64,000 bases of DNA from Acidobacteriota bacterium (GTDB lineage Bacteria > Acidobacteriota > Holophagae > Acanthopleuribacterales > Acanthopleuribacteraceae): NCBI GenBank assembly GCA_020637335.1, contig JACJWC010000012.1, forward strand, positions 1-64,000, in the 5' to 3' direction. A program made the position numbers and the translations under genes. The notes under the pieces were generated by a model. It saw nothing but the letters and a program-made list of their open reading frames with translations. It had not been told where the DNA came from and ran no database searches. Below are positions 42,153-51,643 of this stretch, piece after piece; positions within the stretch are counted from its first letter, which is position 1, and every line of letters begins with the position of its first letter.

Positions 42153-43207
42153 CCGCAAAAAGAAAACGTCCAATCACGCGCTGGCTGCGCGTGATTCTGC
42201 CGATTGCCGGTATCGCCAGTGCCATTTTCCTTGTGCCCTGGCTTTTGGTATGGGCCTGGTTGGCGCCATTACCCGACAGCATTCCGGCACAAGCTAACGA
42301 AGCTATACGGCGTGGCTTGGACGGCATTATCGTGTATGTCGATCAGGCGGGAAAAGAACCCCAATCCTATGCAGCTGGTTGGCAAAACAAAACGGAGCAG
42401 ATCCCGGCTGATCCCAAAGCCCTGTTTAAGATAGCCAGTATCAGCAAACTTTATATTGCTGCAGCAACTGTCAAACTGGTCCAGGCCAAGAAATTGTCCT
42501 TGGATACACCCCTCAGCGCTTATTTCCCGGAATTGCAAGGCCAAATCGAATATGCCGATCAGATCAATTTGCGTTTAATGCTGCAGCACCGAAGCGGCAT
42601 TCCCAATTTCACCGACCAAACCAATTTCGATTGGTTTAATCCACCAGCGAGCGATGACCAAAAGTTGGCATTGGTTTTGGGTAAACCTGCCGATTTTCGA
42701 CCGGACAGCGAATACGCCTATTCCAATACCAATTTCCTGCTGATCGGCAGGATTCTGGATCAAACCTTGGGCTATGCGCATGCCAAATACATTAAAACGT
42801 CCATTCTGGACCCTTTGGGTTTAAAGCACACGTTTGGCTCCCTGGCCGAGGTGGATGCCAAGGACCTGGTCAGTGGCTATTGGTTTGGATATGAGGACGA
42901 CCTCAAAGGCATTGATTTCCCGACCGCGGGTGGATCGATGATCGCAACCGCAGAAGAGGTGGCCAAATTTGTACGGGCACTGCGGGACGGTACTTTGTTG
43001 AGTCGCGAAGAACAGGCCCTTTACGAAACGATATACCCCTACGACCACACCGGCTGGTTACCGGGCTACCAATCCATGGTGGAATACCAAGCCGACATGG
43101 ATTCCGTGGTGGTCGTGTTCGTCAACACAAGCGGCGAATTGGCCTGGAACCTTCACGAAATCATGTATGGCCGCATCCTCAAAATCCTGCGCCACCAATA
43201 CCGGTAA
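42149..43207 (+). CDS. Membrane-anchored serine hydrolase (beta-lactamase fold)
   Basis: About 352 residues. It opens with a basic stretch and a membrane helix (ILPIAGIASAIFLVPWLLVW), then a penicillin-binding-like domain with the SxxK motif SISK (IASISKLYIAAATV), YSN (YAYSNTNFLLIG) and a C-terminal YDHTGWLPGYQS in place of the KTG motif. D-aminopeptidase or esterase activity is typical. The start is a TTG at 42149 that overlaps an 18-codon leader ORF; an earlier TTG at 42119 lies in the same frame. Two other members of the family are in this window. Confidence 0.85.
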   Translation: MTAKRKRPITRWLRVILPIAGIASAIFLVPWLLVWAWLAPLPDSIPAQANEAIRRGLDGIIVYVDQAGKEPQSYAAGWQNKTEQIPADPKALFKIASISKLYIAAATVKLVQAKKLSLDTPLSAYFPELQGQIEYADQINLRLMLQHRSGIPNFTDQTNFDWFNPPASDDQKLALVLGKPADFRPDSEYAYSNTNFLLIGRILDQTLGYAHAKYIKTSILDPLGLKHTFGSLAEVDAKDLVSGYWFGYEDDLKGIDFPTAGGSMIATAEEVAKFVRALRDGTLLSREEQALYETIYPYDHTGWLPGYQSMVEYQADMDSVVVVFVNTSGELAWNLHEIMYGRILKILRHQYR

Positions 43208-43400
43208 ATTTACACGGTAGGTTTTCAATCTTAGATTGGCATTGGACAGGCTGTCAGTCAAAACGGTCGGGTGGGCTGCCCATTCAAGGCGAAGCGGGTT
43301 GCAGACCTGAACTGACGCTCGGAGGCCAAATGTTCAGGAAATGCTCTTCGGCAAGGCCCTTTTGATCCGCAGCCTTCCTTTGCATGCCTATGAGAATTAA

Positions 43401-43428
43401 AAAGGCCCGCTGGGAAGCGGGCCTTTTT
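43401..43428. terminator. Bidirectional intrinsic terminator
   Basis: AAAAAGGCCCGC-tgggaa-GCGGGCCTTTTTT is a 7-bp GC stem flanked by A-run and T-run, so it works in both directions. It lies between the convergent serine hydrolase (stop 43207) and the OmpA-type gene (stop 43451). Confidence 0.9.
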
Positions 43429-43450
43429 TGGGTTTGCTTGTGAGAAGCGA

Positions 43451-45616
43451 TTAGAAGGTTTGGACAACCACGTCGTCGGTATCAATTCCACCTTTACCAT
43501 CGGTTACGATCAGGCGGAAGGTGTAAGCGCGGTTGCGCGCGCTGGTGAACGAGGGTTTGGCCGAATTGGCACCGCTCAGAGTGACCGGAACGCCATTGAT
43601 TTGGACCCACTGATAGGTCAGCTCATCGCCATCAATGTCATAAGACCCGGAACCATCCAAAACCACAGTTCCTTCGAAGTAGTTGACTTGGTCAGAACCG
43701 GCATTGGCCACAGGCGGCGTATTGGGTTCAGGTACTTCCAGAGGAATGACGGTAACCGTAGCGGTTTCAGAAACAGTACCCGCAGAGTTGGTTACCGTGA
43801 TGGTGTAGGCTTGCGACTGGGCAGGCGCCAAAACCAGGCTTCCTTCTGCATTGACTTGACCTAAACCGCCGATGGTAACGGAGTCGCCATTTTCGGTGGA
43901 CCAGGCCAAGGTGGTGAATTCACCGGCATTGATGGTGTCGGGGATTGCGTTGAAGAAACGAACCACCGGCGGCAGGACCGGAACATCTTGCATGAAGATG
44001 CTTACGACATCGCTACCCGTTGCGCCAAATGTGTCGCGCACCGTCAGGCTGAAGGTGTAGGACGCACCGGCAACACCTTGGAAGGTGGCTGTCGGTTTAT
44101 CAGCGTTGGTCAGGACCACTGCAGGACCGGAAATTTGGGCCCAGCTGTAGGTCAATGCATCGCCTTCGTTGTCCGAAGCGGTACCGCTCAGGGTGACGGT
44201 TCCGGCAGCTACGTTAATTTGGTTTTGGCCGGCATCAACAACCGGACCGGTATTGCCAACCCGCGTTTGACGGGTATGCATTTCGTAGCGGATTTTGGGG
44301 ATATCGATCGGGGTGACTTGGTCCGCATACATGTAGCGTGCTTGTGCCCAGGAGCCCCAGCGTAGTCCGGTCGCATAACGATCGGAATCTTCATCGCTAA
44401 TCACGTTTTCGTTGCGTTCCAGGTTGATGTACCAAGTTAAGCGATCGGATAGGTTCCATTCAAAACGCAGGTTTGCAGCCAGGTCGGAGGAGAAATCGGT
44501 ATCCAATTTGGCGACAGAACCGGAGAGGCCCGCTTTGTCACCCAAGTTGAATCCGAAGCTCAGACCGACTTGTTTCACGACTTCTACATAGGTTTCTTCC
44601 AAGAAAGTCAGACCGATGTAACGCGAAGCAACTACATCGCCATCGTCAAAAGGTGCGGTCCCAAACAGACCGATGTGACCTTTATCGAAAACATAATCCA
44701 AGGTCAAAGCACCTTGGCCGATGCCAGCCGATTCGAGGCCTTCCATTTCAATGAACTTGTAGGAAGCAGCGCCACCAATTTTGAAGTGGCCGGACTGGTA
44801 AACCAGGGCACCATCAAATTGGCTTTCGTTCATGGTGTCGTAATGGGTGTATTCGCCTTGGGCTTGAATGCCAAAGGAATCGGTTAAGGCTCGGAAATAC
44901 TGGCCTTTGATGCGGGCGGTGAAATCATCGTTTTCATCCAGACCCAAATCCACACTCACGCCGCCAAAACCGTTGAATTGCAGATCGCCATGTACACTGC
45001 GCGAACCCCAAGCTTTATTGTCGGTGCTGGCAGCAGCGGCGGGGGGTGCTTCATTCAGTTTCTTTTCCAGGGCAGCTTTTAATTCACCGCACTGTTTTTC
45101 CAGATCGGAAAGCTTTTGCAGAATGGCATCGTGATTTTCCTGCATCGCTGCAGCAGGTGAACTGCCAAAAAACAGTTCGATCAGGCGGTGGTAACCAACC
45201 AGTTTTCGGGTTCCGTCTACGGTTTCGTACAGCAGTAATTCAACCCGACGGTTGAGAAAACGGCCTTCGCGCGATTCGTTATCGGAAACGAAATTCGCTT
45301 CACCGCGGCCTTCCACTTTTACTTTCGCTTCGTTTGCACCACGAGAAACCAAATAGGCCTTAACGCTGTTGGCGCGACGCAAACTGAGATTTTTATTATA
45401 GGCATCCGAGGCAACGGCATCGGTGTACCCCACCACTTCGAGTTCGAGGTCGGGATACTTGACCATGACTTCGGCCAAGAGATTAAGCCCTTGGAATGCA
45501 TCCACAACAACGTGTGAATTCAAGGGAAAGTTAACATGTTCGAGACTATCATCGTCCGCAAGCACTGGCACACATAAGACCAATGCCATCGCGGCTTTAA
45601 TCCATAAATTTTTCAT
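43451..45616 (-). CDS. Outer-membrane protein: N-terminal OmpA-like domain, barrel, C-terminal PKD/Ig domains
   Basis: The 721-residue protein starts at ATG 45616 (GGAGGG six bases upstream). After a signal peptide (AAMALVLCVPVLA) comes an OmpA-like peptidoglycan-binding domain (residues about 25-140; LELEVVGYTDAVASDAYNKN, LSLRRANSVKAYL, FLNRRVELLLYE). A short coiled coil follows (ILQKLSDLEKQCGELKAALE), then a region of alternating strands that reads as a beta-barrel (about 200-450). The C-terminus holds a PKD/REJ-like domain (VVDAGQNQINVAAGTVTLSG), an Ig-like module and a second PKD domain (TPPVANAGSDQVNY). In most proteins the OmpA domain is C-terminal, so this order is unusual. It may tie the wall to the outer membrane and display surface domains. 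Confidence 0.85.
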   Translation of the reverse strand: MKNLWIKAAMALVLCVPVLADDDSLEHVNFPLNSHVVVDAFQGLNLLAEVMVKYPDLELEVVGYTDAVASDAYNKNLSLRRANSVKAYLVSRGANEAKVKVEGRGEANFVSDNESREGRFLNRRVELLLYETVDGTRKLVGYHRLIELFFGSSPAAAMQENHDAILQKLSDLEKQCGELKAALEKKLNEAPPAAAASTDNKAWGSRSVHGDLQFNGFGGVSVDLGLDENDDFTARIKGQYFRALTDSFGIQAQGEYTHYDTMNESQFDGALVYQSGHFKIGGAASYKFIEMEGLESAGIGQGALTLDYVFDKGHIGLFGTAPFDDGDVVASRYIGLTFLEETYVEVVKQVGLSFGFNLGDKAGLSGSVAKLDTDFSSDLAANLRFEWNLSDRLTWYINLERNENVISDEDSDRYATGLRWGSWAQARYMYADQVTPIDIPKIRYEMHTRQTRVGNTGPVVDAGQNQINVAAGTVTLSGTASDNEGDALTYSWAQISGPAVVLTNADKPTATFQGVAGASYTFSLTVRDTFGATGSDVVSIFMQDVPVLPPVVRFFNAIPDTINAGEFTTLAWSTENGDSVTIGGLGQVNAEGSLVLAPAQSQAYTITVTNSAGTVSETATVTVIPLEVPEPNTPPVANAGSDQVNYFEGTVVLDGSGSYDIDGDELTYQWVQINGVPVTLSGANSAKPSFTSARNRAYTFRLIVTDGKGGIDTDDVVVQTF

Positions 45617-45818
45617 AGGCATCCCTCCATCGAGTAAGGAAAACACTGAACACAAATAGCGTCACGAGCACTCATCATACCAAAGCCTCGGACGCATGAA
45701 CAGGTTGGTACAGGTGAAAGATTTTTTTTGTCACAAGCAACATAATCATTTTTTCTGTCCTTGTCCAACCGCACAGACTTACGAGGTGAATTAAGGTAAG
45801 CACCTGAATAACCGCAAC

Positions 45819-46838
45819 TCAGTCCTGAAGCGAAATTTCGCGAGCCGAAATGCGGTGCCGTCTCAACAGCTCTTTCATGTCTCTTCCGTTGATACTTCTG
45901 AGGATTTGTCGACGTTTTTGCAGCATCTTTGGCGCGCCCATCACCCCGTGCAACAAGGCTTTGAGCAACGTTAATGCCAAAGCAAAGGCGCTTTGATTTT
46001 GTCGGAATTGAGCGGCCGCACCACGGCCGCTGCCCATGCTGACCACATTCATAACGTAGCGGCGCAGTGAATGCCAAGGACTCAACAGGAGCCAACTCAT
46101 CGGGAAGGTCTTTACCAGCAAAAAAATGCGGTTGCGTTCAACAAAATAAAGTTTTCGCGGATTAAACCGTCCGAGGGTTGCACTGTGTTTGTGCAGGATC
46201 CAGCTTTTGGGCTCATAGACACAGCCGTAACCTGCCCAGCGCGCGCGCATGCCCAACTCGGCATCTTCGCCATAAAGGTAGAAATCTTCATCTAAAAGAC
46301 CGATCTGCTCCAGCATGCTGCGCCGATAGAACCCGGCGCAGCCGTCTGGCCAAAGCGTCTCGCTGGGTTGATCAAAGGGCGGACCATCGGGTAACCCGGT
46401 GGCCCGACCGCGATTTAATCCATCAGGGAACATCAAATGGCCAACTTTATCGATGGTTTTGGGGTCGTCAAATCGCAACACCCGACTGGCAACCATACCC
46501 AGCGACTCCGTATCAAAATGAGTGCTGGCCGCACGGATCCAATCCAGATCTGCACGGGTATCGTTGTTGATCAGGGCGATCCAATCGCCCTGACACCTTT
46601 GGATGGCCACATTATTGCCGCCAGCAAAGCCGCGGTTCTCGTTCAAAAAAATGGGTTTAATTAAAGGATTGGCCAACTGTTCCAGAAATGCTACCGAACC
46701 ATCATTGGACCCGTTGTCCACCACAAAGATTTCCAGCGGTTGCAGGGTTTGGTGGGTCAGTGCGTTCAGACAGGTTTCGAGGTGGTGGAGCCCATTCCAG
46801 TTGACGACCACCACACTAACGGTGGCAGGTTTCGTCAT
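45819..46838 (-). CDS. GT2 glycosyltransferase (rhamnosyl/galactosyl-type)
   Basis: The protein (about 339 residues) has the GT2 fold: VSVVVVNWNGLHHLETCLNA, EIFVVDNGSNDGSVAFLEQL, the DxD-equivalent WIALINNDTRADLDWIRAAS and GCAGFYRRSMLEQIGLLDED, then FYLYGEDAELGMRARWAGYG. It ends with a hydrophobic, basic C-terminal tail. Such enzymes add a sugar to cell-surface glycans. It lies just downstream of another GT2 gene, with its ATG (46838) five bases after that stop; a TTG at 46853 would overlap. Confidence 0.9.
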   Translation of the reverse strand: MTKPATVSVVVVNWNGLHHLETCLNALTHQTLQPLEIFVVDNGSNDGSVAFLEQLANPLIKPIFLNENRGFAGGNNVAIQRCQGDWIALINNDTRADLDWIRAASTHFDTESLGMVASRVLRFDDPKTIDKVGHLMFPDGLNRGRATGLPDGPPFDQPSETLWPDGCAGFYRRSMLEQIGLLDEDFYLYGEDAELGMRARWAGYGCVYEPKSWILHKHSATLGRFNPRKLYFVERNRIFLLVKTFPMSWLLLSPWHSLRRYVMNVVSMGSGRGAAAQFRQNQSAFALALTLLKALLHGVMGAPKMLQKRRQILRSINGRDMKELLRRHRISAREISLQD

Positions 46839-46845
46839 GTTCTCA

Positions 46846-47520
46846 TCACCCAAAAAGACGCTTCTTAAACAAAAAACTCAAATTGCGGATCCCATCGCGA
46901 TAGGGTTGCAGCTTGATCTCACCCTGACGCGCAGAGTATTTAATGTGCTCTTCCTTAAAGCGCAACTCTTTGTGTTTGAGCACTTCGATCTTGATTTCTT
47001 CGGAAAAAGCCATACCTGGAGAAGTCAGTTTTATTTTGTCTAAGATACTGCGTTTAAAGACCCACATCCCGCTTTGGGAATCTTCAATCGGCGTTTTAAA
47101 CAGGATCGCCATGGCCATTGACAGGATTTTATTGCCAATCCAGTGTTTGAAACTCATAGCTTCTGCATTGAGGATCGGGAACCGACAGGCCGAGAGAAAA
47201 TCGACCTGATAATGCAAAAACACATCGACCAGCCGATCTAAATCGCTTATGGGATAGCTGTGATCGCCGTCTAAACAGCAGATGATATCGGTAGAAGCGT
47301 GTTTAAACCCGCGCATGTAGGCTCGACCGTAGCCGCGCAGCGTCTCCTGGACCACATAAGCGCCCATCTCTTTGGCCACTTCTGCAGTTCGATCGGTACT
47401 GCCATTATCCACGACAATAATTTCATCTACCCATTTGGGTGCGGCACCCAAAACGGACCGAATACCGTCCTCCTCGTTTAAGCAAGGGATCACGACGGTC
47501 ACACTGAGATCACGATACAT
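46846..47520 (-). CDS. GT2 glycosyltransferase, DPM1-like
   Basis: The 224-residue protein has SVTVVIPCLNEEDGIRSVLG, EIIVVDNGSTDRTAEVAKEM, then DIICCLDGDHSYPISDLDRL as the DxD region. This short form resembles dolichol-phosphate mannosyltransferase-type enzymes that charge polyprenyl phosphates with sugars. ATG 47520 has GAGG upstream; a TTG earlier is unlikely. With the GT2 gene that follows, it could supply an activated sugar for the same glycan, and the GT-C enzyme at 20817 could use such a donor. Confidence 0.9.
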   Translation of the reverse strand: MYRDLSVTVVIPCLNEEDGIRSVLGAAPKWVDEIIVVDNGSTDRTAEVAKEMGAYVVQETLRGYGRAYMRGFKHASTDIICCLDGDHSYPISDLDRLVDVFLHYQVDFLSACRFPILNAEAMSFKHWIGNKILSMAMAILFKTPIEDSQSGMWVFKRSILDKIKLTSPGMAFSEEIKIEVLKHKELRFKEEHIKYSARQGEIKLQPYRDGIRNLSFLFKKRLFG

Positions 47521-47608
47521 AAATGAATGCCTCAAGGTTTGGGTTTACGTCCGGTCCCCAAGGGCCCCGATCCGAGCGAGCCCATGCTACCACAGGCTTT
47601 GAAGGAAA

Positions 47609-48541
47609 TCAGGATTTGCGGGCGACTACGGTCAGCATGCCGCCCTTTTGCAAGGCTGCTGCCAATCCTTCGACAGGCGTTAAAGCCCATGTCAAAGCTA
47701 AATAAAATAAGGTTGCAAGCGGCCTTGCACGACCCATAATCTTTTGGCGCGTGGGCTCTCCTTGGGCAAACAAGGAAGAGCTTAGGCCGGGCGGGCCATC
47801 GCGCCATGACCATGTCGAAACCCGATCGACCTGGAATCCTGCATCCGAAAGCAATTTGCGGATTGCGGGAAGGGTGAATTGCCACAGGTGGCGGGGCGCT
47901 TCTAAACCTTTCCAAGCCGTTCCAGTCCAAGTCGCTTGCCAAGAGCCCAGGTTGGGCACCCGTAAGAGCAGACGCCCTTCCTGTCTCAGCGCTCGGTGAC
48001 ACTTTTGCAAAAATATAAGCGGTTCGTGGGTGTGCTCCAAAACATGTAAGGCAGCCATACCCGCCAATTGATCGGGGGCTGGATCCCACGTTTCTGCCTG
48101 ATGACAACTAACGTCCAATCCGAAGGTGTTCCGGGCATATTCGACGGCGCGCGGATCGCCATCTATGCCGTGTGCCTGAACCCCGCGTTTGGCGATCAGA
48201 GCCAACCAATCGCCACGCGAACAGCCGAAGTCCAGAAAGGATTCTGCGGGCTTGATGTTCATGCGATTGAACCAGCGCATTAAATCCCAGCGCAAAAGGG
48301 TTGCGACATAGTGGGCCTGGAGCCGGTTGAGCAGACCCGGTTTAACCTGTTCACCCCAATAGCCACTGCCGTAGAAAGTGGCTGCAAGATCCCGGCTGGG
48401 CATAGGGTTTTGATACGCGGAACCACACTTTGTGCAACGCCAATAAGTCGCTTGAAATTCGGTTTGCTGATAAAAACGATCGGACAGGGTTCGCCAAAAA
48501 TGAGACGCCCCGCCGCACAGGGGGCAGGATTCGAGACTCAT
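47609..48541 (-). CDS. Class I SAM-dependent methyltransferase with zinc-ribbon N-terminus
   Basis: The 310-residue protein begins with a four-cysteine zinc ribbon (CPLCGGASHFWRTL and YWRCTKCGSAYQNP). A methyltransferase domain follows: LDFGCSRGDWLALIAKRG (SAM loop), GIDGDPRAVEYAR and the AALHVLEHTHEP motif IV region. The C-terminus has a hydrophobic segment (LATLFYLALTWALTPVEGLA). Such enzymes often methylate glycan or lipid intermediates. Its ATG overlaps the RNase R stop by four bases (ATGA), so it is translated after rnr. Confidence 0.9.
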   Translation of the reverse strand: MSLESCPLCGGASHFWRTLSDRFYQQTEFQATYWRCTKCGSAYQNPMPSRDLAATFYGSGYWGEQVKPGLLNRLQAHYVATLLRWDLMRWFNRMNIKPAESFLDFGCSRGDWLALIAKRGVQAHGIDGDPRAVEYARNTFGLDVSCHQAETWDPAPDQLAGMAALHVLEHTHEPLIFLQKCHRALRQEGRLLLRVPNLGSWQATWTGTAWKGLEAPRHLWQFTLPAIRKLLSDAGFQVDRVSTWSWRDGPPGLSSSLFAQGEPTRQKIMGRARPLATLFYLALTWALTPVEGLAAALQKGGMLTVVARKS

Positions 48542-50793
48542 CGTTTTCGGCGTTTATGCGGCGGCTTTTTCGGGATTCGACCCGGTTTTGGCGGACCGTG
48601 GCGTCGACTGGGCGTTGAAGGTGAAGCGGGTCTGGATCGGATCACGCGACCCGGTGCTGGCCCGACGGCCGAAACTAATGACAAATCGCATTCGCGGCGA
48701 AAAAGGTCAACCCGGTCAATGCGCACTTCAATGCGGTCGCCCAGTGAAAACAGGCGTCCTGAACGGGCTCCGACCCAACACATGCGCTCGGGATTATGCT
48801 CGAAACGCTCACCGCCCATGGCGTCTTCGCGGAGTAAGCCATCGACCCACAGATCACCAAGGCGCACAAATAAGCCAAAATTCTGAACATCCGAAATCAC
48901 ACCTTCAAAGGTCTCACCCAGACGGGTTTTCAAGTGGCGGAGCAGTTTCATGTCGCGAAAGGTTTGCTCCGCGCGGGAAGAGGCGCGTTCCGTGCGGGAA
49001 ATAGCCATGCAGATTTCGCTCAAGGCTGCGTCATCAAAATGTTCAGGTCCGAGATCGGGCTGTTCCAGCAAACGGGTTAGGCGTTGATGCAACAACAAGT
49101 CCGCATAACGCCGGATGGGGCTGGTGAAATGGGTGTAGCATTCGGAGGCCAGGCCAAAATGATCCATGTGTTCGGGATGGTATTCAGCCAATTTCATGCA
49201 TTTCAGCAAGGCCGTTTGAAGAACATTGCTTTCATCGTCCGGTCGCTCTTCAATTTGGTTGAGGAGCAGGTTCAACGCTTGGCCAAGTTCGGGCATGGGA
49301 TGGGGAATATCCAGACCGCGGGTAGCGAGAAAAGAAAACAATTTTTCGATCCGTTCGGGGTCCGGTGGACCGTGGTGCCGATAGGCAATGCCGATGCCGG
49401 CGTCGCGCATGTGGCGGGCCACCACTTCGTTGGCCAAAACCATGTACATCTCAATCATTTGGTTGGCTTCGGTTTGATGGCGTCCGCTGATCGATTGCAT
49501 CAGATGATTTTCATCCATGCGTAAAACGGGTTCGGCCAAATCCAGGTTCAGACCGCCAGCCTTACGCCGCTTGGCTTTAAGGGTCATGGCCAATTGAATG
49601 GCGTTTTCCAGGCTGGGCAGCACCGCTTCCAGGCTGGCGCGGACCTCGGGATCCCGGTCAATCACTGCTTTTTGCACTTGATCGTAGGTCAAACGAAAGG
49701 CACTGCGAATCAGACCTTTACCGACTTTGTAATTTTTGAGATCGCCTTTGCGCGAGAGGGTCATGACCACCGAAAGCGTGTAGCGTTCTTCATGGGGCCG
49801 AAGCGAACACAGGTCAGTCGAAAGCCGTTCAGGCAACATAGGGAAAGCACGGTGGGGCAGATAGGTCGAGTTGCCCGTTTTCCTTGCCCATAAATCCAGG
49901 GGACAGCCTTCAGGCACAAAATGGGCGACATCGGCGATGTGGACGCCTAATTCAATTTCATTGCCGATGTATTTGATGTGGATGGCATCGTCAAAATCCC
50001 GTGCGTCAGCCCCATCCACGGTAAACACCATTTCATCGCGAAAATCGACCCGATCCTGCACATCAAACGGATAAGGATCTGGAAAGGAATTGGCCTCTTC
50101 AACGATCTGAGCGGGGAACTGCATGGCAATCCCCTGTTCAGCCAGGGCGAGGGTCTCATCGACCTGGGCATCGTCGAAAGAACCGATGACCCGATTAAAG
50201 CGAAACGTTCCATCGATTTGACGATCAAAAACCAAGACCAAGCCGTCTTCCAAATCGTCGGGCAGTCCCTTGAGGCGTGCCCAATCGACAGGCGGTTGGC
50301 CAAAAGGCGTAAAAGTGCGTTGGCGCCATTGGCGTTCAAGGACACCCACCAGAGTGGTGCGCTCCATGGATTCGATGGCGACGATTTTTCCTGCAATGCG
50401 TCCGCGCTGACCGCCGTCAGTTTTTTCAACCCGAACCCAGTCCCCATGACTTGCATTGCCCATGGCATGTTCGGGGATAAACCAATCGGCCCCACTGCCT
50501 TCAAAAGAGACAAAACCAAATCCGCGCGGATTGACCCACAAACGGCCAACACGCGATTTTTGCAGACGGGTCTTTTCTCGTTTAATTTCAACGGTTTGGC
50601 GCGCACCATTGGGGACCCAATAGCGGGTTCCGGTTTTGACCACAGAACCTTCGCGAACCATTTCGCGCAAGATCGATTTCAATAGCCCGCGGTCACGTGG
50701 AAAAAGACCAACTCCGTGTAAAAGCGCACGAATACCAACGGGATCTTCCTGACGTTTCAGGAAATCGAGCACCAATTGTTCCAAATTCATCAT
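48538..50793 (-). CDS. rnr: Ribonuclease R
   Basis: The protein (about 751 residues) has the full RNase R layout: a winged-helix N-terminus (EQLVLDFLKRQEDPVGIRAL), cold-shock domains (SRVGLRWVNPRGFGFVSFEG-like), and the RNB catalytic domain with the aspartate cluster DARDFDDAIHIKYIGNEIEL and HIADVAHFVPEG. A C-terminal S1 domain (GVISDVQNFGLFVRLGDLWV) and a basic tail (RRHGPPKPGRIPKK) follow. RNase R degrades structured RNA from the 3' end and takes part in mRNA and stable-RNA quality control. The start could be GTG 50808, ATG 50793 or ATG 50790; the ribosome-binding site is weak for all three. Confidence 0.95.
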   Translation of the reverse strand: MMNLEQLVLDFLKRQEDPVGIRALLHGVGLFPRDRGLLKSILREMVREGSVVKTGTRYWVPNGARQTVEIKREKTRLQKSRVGRLWVNPRGFGFVSFEGSGADWFIPEHAMGNASHGDWVRVEKTDGGQRGRIAGKIVAIESMERTTLVGVLERQWRQRTFTPFGQPPVDWARLKGLPDDLEDGLVLVFDRQIDGTFRFNRVIGSFDDAQVDETLALAEQGIAMQFPAQIVEEANSFPDPYPFDVQDRVDFRDEMVFTVDGADARDFDDAIHIKYIGNEIELGVHIADVAHFVPEGCPLDLWARKTGNSTYLPHRAFPMLPERLSTDLCSLRPHEERYTLSVVMTLSRKGDLKNYKVGKGLIRSAFRLTYDQVQKAVIDRDPEVRASLEAVLPSLENAIQLAMTLKAKRRKAGGLNLDLAEPVLRMDENHLMQSISGRHQTEANQMIEMYMVLANEVVARHMRDAGIGIAYRHHGPPDPERIEKLFSFLATRGLDIPHPMPELGQALNLLLNQIEERPDDESNVLQTALLKCMKLAEYHPEHMDHFGLASECYTHFTSPIRRYADLLLHQRLTRLLEQPDLGPEHFDDAALSEICMAISRTERASSRAEQTFRDMKLLRHLKTRLGETFEGVISDVQNFGLFVRLGDLWVDGLLREDAMGGERFEHNPERMCWVGARSGRLFSLGDRIEVRIDRVDLFRRECDLSLVSAVGPAPGRVIRSRPASPSTPSRRHGPPKPGRIPKKPPHKRRKR

Positions 50794-50830
50794 CAGGTCA
50801 GCGCCCACCCTGACAATGAGGGATCAGGCC

Positions 50831-51643
50831 TCAAAGGTTATCATCCTTTTTTTCATCATTTTTACCTGGGCGCTTGGATCTTTCATTCACCTTCTCTTGT
50901 TGCAGGACTTTATCTGCAGCGCGATTGGTATTGTTGATACCGCGCTGTTTGGCTGCCCGCTCAACCGTGTCCATTTTCTGTAAGATATCTTCTTTTTCCT
51001 TTACCAGTTTGGCTTTTTTGGCATCGAGTTCGTCAAGGATATCGCCAGAACCATCGGCACTTGAATAAGCAGTTCCATCGTCTTGGAGCGCTGCTTCGGC
51101 CCGAACGATGTCATTGGTGGCAGCATCAATGGCCGCTTCTTTTTCCGCAAGCTGACGCTTGAGATCCACCATTTCACTGGAGAACCGTTCCTGATCAGCC
51201 AGGTAATCACTGGCCGTTTGGGTGGGTTCAAACTCAGCATGGGTCACATCGTTGTCAGCATAGGGGTTTTTTTCAGCAAATTTATCAACGGATTTGTCCG
51301 TGATCTGAATTTTGCCAGCAGGAGGCATTTCCTCCGTGGTTTTGCCTTCGAGACGTGCGGAAATTTCACCGATCGACTGAGGTGCAGTGGGCGGAGGCTC
51401 GACGACAGGTTGTTTGGCGGCTTCCTGAGCAGCTTTTTGTTCTTCCGTGGCGATTTTAGAGCGCTCCAGATCAACCATACTGGCTGGCAATTGGACCATC
51501 TCCCCTTCAGGGTTGCGAAAAACAATAAATTTCCCACGAATTTCCCATGGGCCATTGGTTTCGAGTGTTTTGCCACTGGTTGTTACCAGGACATCTGCCA
51601 ACAAGACGCCACAGGTCATAAACAATACAAAAAGGGTTTTCAT
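50831..51643 (-). CDS. Secreted coiled-coil protein of unknown function
   Basis: I do not recognise a family. The 270-residue product has a signal peptide (MKTLFVLFMTCGVLLADVL), a short beta-domain (VTTSGKTLETNGPWEIRGKF, VFRNPEGEMVQLPASMVDL), a proline-rich linker and a long helical region with heptads (SSEMVDLKRQLAEKEAAIDA, KKAKLVKEKEDILQKMDTVE). A very basic, charged tail ends it. It might be a periplasmic linker or envelope scaffold. The ATG is preceded by GAGGTGTTG. The short beta-domain also occurs in other acidobacterial periplasmic proteins, in my recollection. Confidence 0.65.
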   Translation of the reverse strand: MKTLFVLFMTCGVLLADVLVTTSGKTLETNGPWEIRGKFIVFRNPEGEMVQLPASMVDLERSKIATEEQKAAQEAAKQPVVEPPPTAPQSIGEISARLEGKTTEEMPPAGKIQITDKSVDKFAEKNPYADNDVTHAEFEPTQTASDYLADQERFSSEMVDLKRQLAEKEAAIDAATNDIVRAEAALQDDGTAYSSADGSGDILDELDAKKAKLVKEKEDILQKMDTVERAAKQRGINNTNRAADKVLQQEKVNERSKRPGKNDEKKDDNL

